From: a virus
Direction: 5' to 3' (one strand)
Length of the DNA: 22,725 nt
IMG/VR virus record: IMGVR_UViG_3300022198_000214
Coordinates: 1 to 22,725 of that record
Shown: positions 6,136 to 14,896 of the stretch, piece by piece
Position numbering within the stretch: position 1 is the first letter of the stretch
Layout: each line of letters begins with the position of its first letter
The notes under the pieces: generated by a model
What the model was told of the DNA's origin: nothing
Databases searched by the model: none
The model's input: only the letters and a program-made list of their open reading frames with translations
Made by a program: the position numbers and the translations under genes

Positions 6136-9100
6136 GTGTCAATGCGCTATGTTCCTTCAGTTATTGCTGAAGTAAGCCCTAACTTATATTCTGCTGCGTC
6201 AAGAGCAAACCTGAATCCAACTGAAATGAATCAGGTTGAGCAGATGAGTTGGGCGATTAAGAAGCATCGTGAGTTTGGCCGTATGACTACAGAAAACGCA
6301 CGTTTGTCATATGATAAATTAGATGCAGATGCGCAAGAAAGTCTAAAGTTTTTCTTCGGTGATGCTGAGTATATGAAAGAACCGCCAGCATTTTCTGACA
6401 GATTAGTAGGTGCTGTTAAATTTGCCGGTAAAGCACTAGCCAGCCCGTTGATTGGTTTGTTTAGGGTTGCTGGTTCTTACAATAAAGTTATTAACTCTCC
6501 TTATTTAGTTTATAGACAGATAACCCAAGGCGAAAGCATTTTTGATGCAAAGGTGTGGTCAGATGCTTGGGACGGAAATGATATCTATGATAATGGAGCG
6601 TTGAACGAAGCCGTTCGTATTTTTGGCAAAGAAAAAGTCTTTGTCGCAAAACAACTACTTCAGGGTAGAAAACCAGGTGAAATCCTAGAAGCCTACGGTC
6701 AACTTACTGAAGGTATTACCAATGCTGTAATGGAAGCATTTAATGAACCTGAAACTTTTAATCAAGTTTTAGATGCTACTAAGTATGCACAGGTTTCACC
6801 AGGCAGAGACATTGTTAGATTTTTGGCTAACAGACCGCCCAAGAATGGTGGCCTTACTGCCGATATGATTGATGGTAGTGCTTTCACAAGAGGTATTTCT
6901 GGAACTATAGACTTTGCTTACCAGATAATAATTGACCCGCTTACTTGGATAACTGGCGGAACTTCAAAGGCTATTACACGCGGAACTCAATTAGCCGAAA
7001 TGGCAACTAAGGCTATGAATAATGGTCGTTCTTCTGCCGAAGCAGTATCTATGGTCTTTAAAGATGCCGGTGTCCGTAAGTTATGGGATGACCAGTTTGG
7101 TCCAGAACTAAGAAAACTATCTGAAGCAACAGATGCTTATCAGCGCGGAGTCATACGTCGTAAAATTGGACAAAGATTTTCTGGATACAATGATGACGAT
7201 GCTATTGAGTTCTTTGTTAGAAACAAAATGTTTGATGCAGATTCAGCAGAAGATGTATTTGCTCAAGCAGAAAACACTCATCGTTTATTATCTGGCCGAA
7301 TAGACGGTATTTCTTACAAGCGTAATGGTGTTGCTACTGCAAGAAACCAGCGCCGACTTGGTTATGGCTTTAACCGTCTGCTTGATGGGGTGTTCAACGG
7401 GGCAACTAGTGGTAAGTTTGCGATAAGAAAAACAGTAGAAGAAATAAATGAAAAAAGTGAAAAAGTATTTGATATCTTGCTAGACCACGGGACAGAAGTT
7501 GATAAGGCTATCAATCCTGCTGTCCGTGAACTTGTAGACATAGATGAAGATTTAGGTAAATTTAAAAAGACACTTTACTTTTTTGGAAAGATGGCTGCTC
7601 GGAACCCTGGTGGCCAGTTTATTATGGTCGGAGATGATGCAGTAAAAACTGTTGGTACCCTCCGACAGGTAGCCCGACAGGTTCTTAATAAGGATTTGTC
7701 TGACTTTGTTGCTCAAAAGTTTTTGAGGTCTTCAGAAGATGAGCAGATTGTCATAATCCGTAACCTTTATACAGCAATTATGATGCGTGCTGGGTTATAT
7801 GGCAGACCAGAGGGCGAAGAGTTTATCAATGAAATCCTTAAAAAGACTTTAAATGAAAAGGCTGGATTTACTACTACTACAAACTCTAGGATTTCTGAAG
7901 GGTTAACTAAGTTATTAAGCAGTCATACCGTAAGAGTTATGGAAGGGCAAGCAGAACTTGTTCGTAGGGGTGCAATACAGCCATCTCAACTAGCAAGTGC
8001 TATTGCTCCTTTGCCCTATGAGGAAATAGCATCGGTTGCTTACAATGTAAAGTCTAAACAAAATTTATTTTATGCCGTAGGTGGGGCCACCAAGTCCCGT
8101 GCCGCTAAAAACTTTGTAGATTTTTGGTCTATTTTTACTCTTTTCCCTAGATTGGGTATTAGGTCTGCTGTTGACGAAGGGATAATGCACGCACTTACTG
8201 CGCCTATGAAAGACATTTGGCAGTTTGCTAGCGGTGTAGGTCGTAAACTTGGGCGTGCAAGCGCAGCATACACAGGTTCAGATGCTGCTTCTCCTCTTGT
8301 TCTTGACTCTTTTAGAAAACTAGCAGGTAGAAAAACACCATCTCAATACATACCACTTGAAGAACGTAATCAGATTATTGATGATTTGATAAACGAACTT
8401 AATGAGATGAACAAACTATCTGATGATTTGGGTTTAACTCCTGCCGAAATAGCCCACATAACTATAAATAAGAATATTGCAGGTAGGGCTGCTGTATTTT
8501 TACGCGGATTAAAAGACGAAGATAAAGCCTACTGGGCAGATTTAATGGTTCATCACCCAGATGCTATGAATGCTATGGCTTCTTCTGTTGCTGCCAAAAC
8601 AATATCTGGCCGTATAGATGATGCTTTTACAACTCAGCAAATAAATATATCTGAACTTACTAGGGCTATGTCTATTGCTACGGAAAGACTGCGTGAAAGC
8701 GGCAAACTTTCTAAGAAACAAGTTTTAGAACTAGGTGACTATAGAGATATTGATGTTTATAAGTTAGGGCAGAAAGACCCATTCTACGTTACCCTTGCTC
8801 ATTATGATAATTTCTTTATTCGCTTTGCAGTTCCTAGACAGCACGGTTCTTTAAAGTTACCTGGAAATTACAGAGTAGCACCTGCTACTGTGTTTCTTCA
8901 GAACAACGGATTAAAAACTGAAAAAGATTTATTCCGTGCTGTTGGCGAAGTTATGCAGAGTGTGGGCATAGAGTTTATTGGGGATAGTTACAGAGTAAAA
9001 GCGGGTGCTGAAGATACCGTAAAGAAGTTCTTATCATACTTTGGCGATACTGTAAGTCTAAGAGCACAGGGACTAGCAGATGAAGAGATAGTTCGTATCT

Positions 9101-11331
9101 ACGCTGAGGGTATGCTTTTAGATTTACGTTCTGCATTCCACGGCAGTTTTGATTTCTCTAAATATAATTCTGCTTTATACGAAAAAGTTGTTGACAACTA
9201 TAGAAACTTAGCAATGAAGGTAGAAGAGCGTGGCACCCTTGTAGGTGTTGCGCCTATGTATATGTCAGATAGCAATCTATGGCACAAGTCTATTGCTTCT
9301 CTGGACCTGGATTCTTTTGATGAGTTAACTGTTGGCTTTAAGCCTGAAGGGTTTATTAATACTCGTATAGAGTTTCAAGAGTTTACGGATTTTCCTAACG
9401 TCTTTCGTAAATATGGCAATCAGGCTATGGAGATGATGGATAGACAACTTACCAACATTCTTCGTCAGCCTATTGTTAATGTTTCTTATCTTCGTTATCG
9501 CAAGATGTATGCTGGTTTAGAGCGTGAATGGGTAGACCAATATATTAAAAACGAGATTAGGGAAAACCCAAAACTGTATACCAAAGGTAGCGATGCTTTA
9601 ATTGCTTTAAACCGCAAGGCTGAACTTTTGGGGCAAAAGAGATTTGCTGAACTATCTCTAAATGAAGCCCTTGACCAGACTTTAAAGTTTGCCGATAACC
9701 CTTCTATCCGAAGCAATCTTGCTATGTCGGTTAGAACAGTTGGTCGTTTTTACCGTGCTACTGAAGATTTTTATCGCCGCGTATATCGCTTAAAAGAAGT
9801 ATCCCCTAGGGTTCTTTATCGTATGCGTTTAGCGCATCTTGGTTTAAATGGCTCTGGTCTTTTTCACGAAGACGCAGATGGTAAGCCCTACTTAATGATG
9901 CCAATGGATGATGTGATTTTTAAGGCTACGGATACAACGCTTAGAACATTATTAGGACAAACAGATTCTGTTTATAAACAACCTGCCTTTAATGATTTTA
10001 CTTTTAAACTAGAACTACTAAACCCTTCATTCTCACCAGAAGCCGGTGTTCCGCAATTTAGTGGGCCTATAGCAGCGCTAGGCGTTATTGGTATAAAGAA
10101 TCTATTAGGAAACTTTGATAATCCAGCAGCGCAAAAAGTTGCTGCCGAGATAGACAATGTTGCTTTAGGTGATTTAGGCGATAACATTACAATCAGAAGA
10201 GCCATAGTTCCTAGCACTTTAGGCAAACTTTGGGCTATGTTGCCAGTAAATGAAAAAGAAAGACAAGAAGTTACGGCTGCTCAACAGGCAGTTGCTTACA
10301 ACGCAGCCAATGGATTGTTTATTACGCCTGATGCTACCGATAAAGAAAAGGCTGATTATCTTAAGAATGTAAGGATTACAGCCCACAATATTTTGTTTCT
10401 GCGTTCTTTCTTGGGATTGATTTCTCCAGTAGTACCGACTACTCAAGATACAAAGGGAGTGCCAGACTATCTTCTTGATGTAGGGGTAACTGGTTTGCGG
10501 TCAGAGTTTTTTGACATTCTTACTGCTGTTCAAAAGAAGTATGGCGATGATGTACAAGACCCATATGAGTTAGCGTTAAATATATTTACTGGACAAAACC
10601 CAGGTAAGATTGTGTATACAGTCTCTAAGAATGAAAAGCAGAATAAAGTTCTTATTGACTCTACCAATGAAATGAAGAATTGGGCATTAAGTAATGTTAA
10701 CTTTATTAAGACTTATGGAGAAGTAGCCTACTTATTCGGCCCTAAGACTGGTGAGTTTAGCCCAAGTGCCTTTAACTGGATGCGGGCTACAGGATTGATT
10801 GAGGACAAAACTCTTGAGAAGTACTATGAAGATGTGCAAGTAGCAGAGGATAAACAAAAGTATTACGACATAGCCCGTTGGGAGAATGACGAACTAGCCA
10901 GAGAAGGCAGCATTGCCCAGCGTAAAGTAGTAATACAGTCTGCTACTCAAGCCCGTGAGGCTTTAATTCAGTCAAATCCTTTGTTGCTTACCGCTCTTAC
11001 TGGCGGTGGCAATGAGGTAGCAACAGAGCAAAGAATGATGGAGTCTGTCCGTCAGATTATTGGCGACCAAAATATTCAAATAAGTGGTGATACCAGGATT
11101 CGTATGAAGACTGCGTTACAGGCTATGGATGATTTCTTGTCGTTTGTTGCCAACCCAGAGGTTCGGTCACTTTATAATGCTTCTTACTTAAAAAGAAAAT
11201 ATAGAGAGAATGTGGAGAAACTATTGAAAGACCTATCAGTAGAAGACCCTGCTGTTAAAGAAGCAACTAGGGCTATCTTTAATAGTTTATTGAGTTACCA
11301 TTCTCGTGAATCTTATAGGGCGGTGCCGTAA
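6136..11331 (+). CDS. Giant putative internal virion (ejection) protein
   Basis: A 1731-aa, mainly helical, charged protein and the largest gene in the window. I see no signal peptide, no clear membrane helix and no catalytic motif (no convincing lysozyme, transglycosylase or protease signature). A hydrophobic stretch (residues about 255-280, FAYQIIIDPLTWITGG) and another near 670-690 (FWSIFTLFPRLGIRSAVDEG) resemble segments of very large structural proteins in short-tailed phages. In those phages such proteins sit inside the capsid and are ejected with the DNA. The start is a GTG three bases after the previous stop; ATG 6142 is a possible alternative. The 3' end overlaps the next ATG (TAATG). 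The ejection role is inferred from size, the absence of a tape measure, and the three companion genes downstream. A minor head protein is the main alternative. Confidence 0.6.
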   Translation: MSMRYVPSVIAEVSPNLYSAASRANLNPTEMNQVEQMSWAIKKHREFGRMTTENARLSYDKLDADAQESLKFFFGDAEYMKEPPAFSDRLVGAVKFAGKALASPLIGLFRVAGSYNKVINSPYLVYRQITQGESIFDAKVWSDAWDGNDIYDNGALNEAVRIFGKEKVFVAKQLLQGRKPGEILEAYGQLTEGITNAVMEAFNEPETFNQVLDATKYAQVSPGRDIVRFLANRPPKNGGLTADMIDGSAFTRGISGTIDFAYQIIIDPLTWITGGTSKAITRGTQLAEMATKAMNNGRSSAEAVSMVFKDAGVRKLWDDQFGPELRKLSEATDAYQRGVIRRKIGQRFSGYNDDDAIEFFVRNKMFDADSAEDVFAQAENTHRLLSGRIDGISYKRNGVATARNQRRLGYGFNRLLDGVFNGATSGKFAIRKTVEEINEKSEKVFDILLDHGTEVDKAINPAVRELVDIDEDLGKFKKTLYFFGKMAARNPGGQFIMVGDDAVKTVGTLRQVARQVLNKDLSDFVAQKFLRSSEDEQIVIIRNLYTAIMMRAGLYGRPEGEEFINEILKKTLNEKAGFTTTTNSRISEGLTKLLSSHTVRVMEGQAELVRRGAIQPSQLASAIAPLPYEEIASVAYNVKSKQNLFYAVGGATKSRAAKNFVDFWSIFTLFPRLGIRSAVDEGIMHALTAPMKDIWQFASGVGRKLGRASAAYTGSDAASPLVLDSFRKLAGRKTPSQYIPLEERNQIIDDLINELNEMNKLSDDLGLTPAEIAHITINKNIAGRAAVFLRGLKDEDKAYWADLMVHHPDAMNAMASSVAAKTISGRIDDAFTTQQINISELTRAMSIATERLRESGKLSKKQVLELGDYRDIDVYKLGQKDPFYVTLAHYDNFFIRFAVPRQHGSLKLPGNYRVAPATVFLQNNGLKTEKDLFRAVGEVMQSVGIEFIGDSYRVKAGAEDTVKKFLSYFGDTVSLRAQGLADEEIVRIYAEGMLLDLRSAFHGSFDFSKYNSALYEKVVDNYRNLAMKVEERGTLVGVAPMYMSDSNLWHKSIASLDLDSFDELTVGFKPEGFINTRIEFQEFTDFPNVFRKYGNQAMEMMDRQLTNILRQPIVNVSYLRYRKMYAGLEREWVDQYIKNEIRENPKLYTKGSDALIALNRKAELLGQKRFAELSLNEALDQTLKFADNPSIRSNLAMSVRTVGRFYRATEDFYRRVYRLKEVSPRVLYRMRLAHLGLNGSGLFHEDADGKPYLMMPMDDVIFKATDTTLRTLLGQTDSVYKQPAFNDFTFKLELLNPSFSPEAGVPQFSGPIAALGVIGIKNLLGNFDNPAAQKVAAEIDNVALGDLGDNITIRRAIVPSTLGKLWAMLPVNEKERQEVTAAQQAVAYNAANGLFITPDATDKEKADYLKNVRITAHNILFLRSFLGLISPVVPTTQDTKGVPDYLLDVGVTGLRSEFFDILTAVQKKYGDDVQDPYELALNIFTGQNPGKIVYTVSKNEKQNKVLIDSTNEMKNWALSNVNFIKTYGEVAYLFGPKTGEFSPSAFNWMRATGLIEDKTLEKYYEDVQVAEDKQKYYDIARWENDELAREGSIAQRKVVIQSATQAREALIQSNPLLLTALTGGGNEVATEQRMMESVRQIIGDQNIQISGDTRIRMKTALQAMDDFLSFVANPEVRSLYNASYLKRKYRENVEKLLKDLSVEDPAVKEATRAIFNSLLSYHSRESYRAVP

Positions 11332-12395
11332 TGGCTACTATGTTAGAAATCCCAACACCTGATAAAGATATTCTTCAAAGTTATAGAGGTAGAGTAGGTT
11401 ATTTTAAGAGCGATACAACTATCAAATTAGTCTTTGATGTTATTAACCAACAATGGCGTATTATAGATACAAGTAGTTACGCTTATCCTAAGACTTCTTA
11501 TGTAACCTTTGAAGAGTATGAAGGTGGCAAAAAGACTGTAAATCCAGAAGCAGTTAAATCTATTATGGGATATACGGGAGATGCTGCTGACGAAGTTGGC
11601 ACACAAAGTGCATTGGCTGGAGCAACTATTACTATGGGGCCAAGTGGTCCTGTTGTAAATTTTACTACTCCTAATAAAGCAGACCCAGATGGAGACCCTG
11701 TAGTAATACAGGCTTATTTATATGTCACCGAAAAGGGAGTGTCTTTATCGCCAGATGAAGCCAAGGCTGGGGAAATAGTAGACAAAACATTTGATTTAAA
11801 TGTTACAGATTCTGTCCGTGATAAACACTTAGAAGATTTATATAAGATATATGGTAATAGACAAAATATTATTAATGTTTTATACGAAAGTAGATTTTTA
11901 AAGACAGACAAAAACGTAGAAACAACTGAATTAATTTCTGCTTTAGAAAATGCAGTTGGTGAGTATTCTGTAAACCAAATAGAAGCCTATAAGGCTGGGC
12001 AGATAAAGCAATTTGCTACATTTAACGAGTGGCTAACAAGCAGAGAAGGCGTTGTTGATACAGGGTTAACAAGGACTATTCGTAGAACAGATATTTCTTC
12101 TAAGGGAGATATCAGAGGTTTGGTCCGTGAAATGTATCTTGAGTTAAAAGAACGGCAACCAACCGATGAAGAATATAAACGTTGGATTTCTAAGATTCAG
12201 AAAAAACAAGAACGTAAACCTGACCTAGAGACAGTAACCTATGACGAAGAAGGCCGGTTAGTTTCTAGTAAAACTAAACGTGGTTTTAACGAAGCAGAAT
12301 ATTTATTTAAACAAATATCAGAAGATGACGAATCTAATGCTGTTCGGCTAATGAGTCTTTACGACGCCTTTAGACAAGCAAGGAGGTCGGAATAA
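11331..12395 (+). CDS. Putative minor structural / internal virion protein
   Basis: A 354-aa protein. The first 60 residues look like a beta-rich domain (strands in GYFKSDTTIKLVFDV and QQWRIIDTSSY). A helical C-terminal region follows (residues about 180-350), with YLELKERQPTDEEYKRWISK at about 265-284, resembling a motif of helical phage structural proteins in which a conserved helix precedes a linker. It is coupled to the giant gene by TAATG and to the next gene by TAATG. The family is not firmly recognised. The role is inferred from its place in the block between portal and scaffold. Confidence 0.6.
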   Translation: MATMLEIPTPDKDILQSYRGRVGYFKSDTTIKLVFDVINQQWRIIDTSSYAYPKTSYVTFEEYEGGKKTVNPEAVKSIMGYTGDAADEVGTQSALAGATITMGPSGPVVNFTTPNKADPDGDPVVIQAYLYVTEKGVSLSPDEAKAGEIVDKTFDLNVTDSVRDKHLEDLYKIYGNRQNIINVLYESRFLKTDKNVETTELISALENAVGEYSVNQIEAYKAGQIKQFATFNEWLTSREGVVDTGLTRTIRRTDISSKGDIRGLVREMYLELKERQPTDEEYKRWISKIQKKQERKPDLETVTYDEEGRLVSSKTKRGFNEAEYLFKQISEDDESNAVRLMSLYDAFRQARRSE

Positions 12396-13378
12396 TGCCA
12401 TATACTCCACCAGGTCCTAATGTTATAGATGGTGATGGCGGACAAGGCCAAGGCATTGAAGAAATCTATCGCCTATTAGAATCAGAATATGGCGACATAG
12501 ATGATATTTTTCTTACCGATGAAGAGTTACAAAGCCTTTTGTTGCAGGCTTATTATGGTAAATGGAAGCCTGAAAGATTCTATAATGCTATAACTACCTC
12601 TAAATGGTTTCTGAATAATGCAGGTAAAGTACGCCAAAGAGATTACTATAAGCGTATCTACAATGGCCTTATTAAAGGCTTAGACCAGAATGACCCAGAG
12701 TATGCTAAAAATGTAGAAAAGATTGCAGGCAAAACAGAATACTGGCGTGGGCTAGATAGCGTAAAGGCTAAACTAGAACCACTTTTAACTGGCAAAGGTA
12801 TTCAATATACAGATAGGGATTTAGATAACTGGGCAGCAGAAATATATGACTCTGCTAATGAAGATAATAATTCTTTTATAAATAGATTTCTTAATCGTAA
12901 AGTAGGTTTTGGGGCTACGCCGTTAGGTGATGTAGCAGACAACTTGGCTTTGTTAAAGACTTATGCCTTTGATATGGGTATTGATTTAGAAAAAGATTAT
13001 AGGTCTTCTTTACCTGAGTGGATGCAAAGATTGGATAGAGGAGAATCAATAGAGGTCTTTAAGAATATTATCAGAGACCAAGTCGCTGGTACCGAAGGTG
13101 AGTTTATAGCAGGTTATTTAAATAAAGGTATGACATTAAAAGACTTATATAAACCATATAAACAATACGTGGCTTCTGAGTTAGATATTCCTATTGAGGA
13201 AATAACTCTTGATGACCCATTGTTGCGCCAGGCTATAACCCAAGATAGGTTTTTAAATAATAGAGAATTTAAAAAATTAGCCCGCCGAGACCCACGTTAT
13301 CAATTTGGACAACCAGCCAGAGAAGAGGTTTATGGAAATATGTTTCAGATTCTTCGTGACTTTGGATTCCAGGGGTAA
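12395..13378 (+). CDS. Putative minor structural / internal virion protein
   Basis: A 327-aa, acidic, helix-rich protein with a short Gly/Pro-rich N-terminus. It ends with an aromatic/basic segment (DPRYQFGQPAREEVYGNMFQ). A perfect AGGAGG (12381-12386) lies 8 bases before the ATG, one of the strongest ribosome-binding sites in this block, and the start also overlaps the previous stop. This suggests a higher copy number than the giant protein. No catalytic motif was seen. Its general make-up resembles its neighbours, so it probably belongs to the same complex. Confidence 0.6.
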   Translation: MPYTPPGPNVIDGDGGQGQGIEEIYRLLESEYGDIDDIFLTDEELQSLLLQAYYGKWKPERFYNAITTSKWFLNNAGKVRQRDYYKRIYNGLIKGLDQNDPEYAKNVEKIAGKTEYWRGLDSVKAKLEPLLTGKGIQYTDRDLDNWAAEIYDSANEDNNSFINRFLNRKVGFGATPLGDVADNLALLKTYAFDMGIDLEKDYRSSLPEWMQRLDRGESIEVFKNIIRDQVAGTEGEFIAGYLNKGMTLKDLYKPYKQYVASELDIPIEEITLDDPLLRQAITQDRFLNNREFKKLARRDPRYQFGQPAREEVYGNMFQILRDFGFQG

Positions 13379-13380
13379 CA

Positions 13381-14769
13381 ATGGCTGACGAAAGAGATAG
13401 ATTACGTAAACTTCGTGAACTTGAAGCACAACAAGTTGCTGCTACTCCGGTAGAAAAAACAACAACAAGAACTAAACCTTTAAGCGAAGAACAAAAAATT
13501 GCTTATGCTGAACAGAAAAAAGCCCAGCGTGAAGCAACAGCATTGGCTGAACAACTTGGGGCTAAGATTGACCCTAAGACTGGTTTAATTGATAAAGAAA
13601 CTGTTACCAATCCTTTTGGTATTTATGGACCTAAAGGTGGCAAGACTAAGATTTTCCAAGGTTACAGAGGTAGCGGTAAAAACCGAGTATTTGTAATTAC
13701 TTATGCTGATGGCACTGAAGATGTTACTGCAGCCCCAGAGGGAGGCGGGGACGATAAAGGTGGCGGAAAAACTGAAACTGATAGAGAATATCTAGGTTCA
13801 GGAGCAAGCAGGGTTCTTCGTATTTATTATTCAGATGGAACTTTCCAGGATTTTCCTGCTGCCGAAACTGTAACTAAAGATACTACTACAGACGCATTAG
13901 TAGAATACCAAAAGCAACAAGATGCTGCTGCTACAAAAGCCAGCAGAGAATCTGCTTTTGATATTTTAAAAGCAGAGTTTACTAAATATGGTTTAGGCAG
14001 CCTTGTTGATACAGTCAAAAACCTTATTCTTGATGGTGTATCTAAAGAAGAAGTAACTATGAAGTTACGTGAAACCCAGGCATATCAGACTCGTTTTTCC
14101 GGCAATAAAGGAAGGCTAGATGCTGGTCTTAATGTTTATGATGAGTCTACTTATTTAGAATTAGAAAATCAATATGATTTAGCGCTAAGTTCTTATGGCG
14201 TATTAGATGCTGCTGGCAGTACTACTGCTGCTCGTCAGGCTAAATATGGTGAATGGATTGCTGGAACTAAATCTCCTAATGAAATAAAAGGTAGGGTTCA
14301 ACTAGCCGTCGCAGCCCAGGCTGAGGATGAAGTTACTAAGGCCACATTAAGACAATTCTATCCTATGATTTCTGATACAGATATTATTTCTTACTTTTTG
14401 AATCCAAAAGATACTTTGCCTAAATTAGAAACAAAGGTAAGAGCATCTCAGATAGGTGCTGCTGCAGTAAGACAAGGCTTAGTAACTAATGTTACTACTG
14501 CTGAAGAACTTGCTGCTTTTGATATTACAGAAGAACAGGCTCAACGTGGCTATTCTGCTTATGCTGGTATGAAGCAAGACATTGATAAGTTAACCGGAAT
14601 TGACAGAGTAACATTCGGCCAAGCAGAAGCAGAAGGCGCATTGCTAAAAGGGTTAGCCTCTGAGCAAAGGAAATTAGAAGGTCTCCGAGAGAGAGAAATG
14701 GCAAGATATAAAGGCGCTTCTGGTGTATCTAAGGTAGCGCTTGGAGATGCCGCTAAAGGCACATTTTAG
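13381..14769 (+). CDS. Putative internal virion / minor structural protein with two beta repeats
   Basis: A 462-aa protein in three parts. Residues 1-60 are a charged helical N-terminus. Residues 95-120 and 137-162 are two copies of a short beta unit with pattern Y-x-G-S-G-x2-R-V-x2-I-x-Y-(A/S)-D-G-T, separated by a Gly/Asp linker. Residues about 190-450 are a long helical domain (LRETQAYQTRFSGNKGRL, later SYFLNPKDTLPKLETKVRAS and QIGAAAVRQG). I recall this helical pattern from phage structural proteins near capsid genes, but cannot name the family. The ATG lies after AGGGG with a short spacing. It is the last gene of the 8.6-kb block, and its stop is followed by the structured leader. Confidence 0.65.
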   Translation: MADERDRLRKLRELEAQQVAATPVEKTTTRTKPLSEEQKIAYAEQKKAQREATALAEQLGAKIDPKTGLIDKETVTNPFGIYGPKGGKTKIFQGYRGSGKNRVFVITYADGTEDVTAAPEGGGDDKGGGKTETDREYLGSGASRVLRIYYSDGTFQDFPAAETVTKDTTTDALVEYQKQQDAAATKASRESAFDILKAEFTKYGLGSLVDTVKNLILDGVSKEEVTMKLRETQAYQTRFSGNKGRLDAGLNVYDESTYLELENQYDLALSSYGVLDAAGSTTAARQAKYGEWIAGTKSPNEIKGRVQLAVAAQAEDEVTKATLRQFYPMISDTDIISYFLNPKDTLPKLETKVRASQIGAAAVRQGLVTNVTTAEELAAFDITEEQAQRGYSAYAGMKQDIDKLTGIDRVTFGQAEAEGALLKGLASEQRKLEGLREREMARYKGASGVSKVALGDAAKGTF

Positions 14770-14887
14770 AATCCTGACACGGACCGACCAGCCCCGTGCA
14801 GTGTACAAGACTGGTAGCAAGAGCCAGCCTACTTTCCCCTGAGTAGAACTGTGGCTTGCGACAACAACGACAGAAAGGGTGGTTGCT
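14770..14887 (+). ncRNA. Candidate structured leader RNA of the scaffold-capsid genes
   Basis: This 118-base gap is exceptional in an operon where genes normally overlap. CACGG (14778-14782) pairs with CCGTG (14794-14798), and the loop bases ACCAG (14787-14791) pair with CTGGT (14811-14815), giving an H-type pseudoknot on paper. A longer imperfect stem follows directly: GCAAG (14817-14821) and CC (14824-14825) with GG (14853-14854) and CTTGC (14855-14859). It encloses CTACT/AGTAG (14829-14833 with 14842-14846). A purine-rich AAAGGG ribosome-binding site lies downstream. I do not recognise a named RNA class. It may be a cis-acting translation regulator, a processing site or a protein-binding site. 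Confidence 0.5.
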
Positions 14888-14896
14888 ATGAGCAAC
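14882..14896 (+). promoter_or_regulatory. Hairpin with the scaffold start codon in its loop
   Basis: GTTGCT (14882-14887) and AGCAAC (14891-14896) are perfect 6-bp arms whose 3-base loop is exactly the ATG start codon of the scaffold gene. The arrangement is seen directly; an effect on initiation is inferred. Confidence 0.45.
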
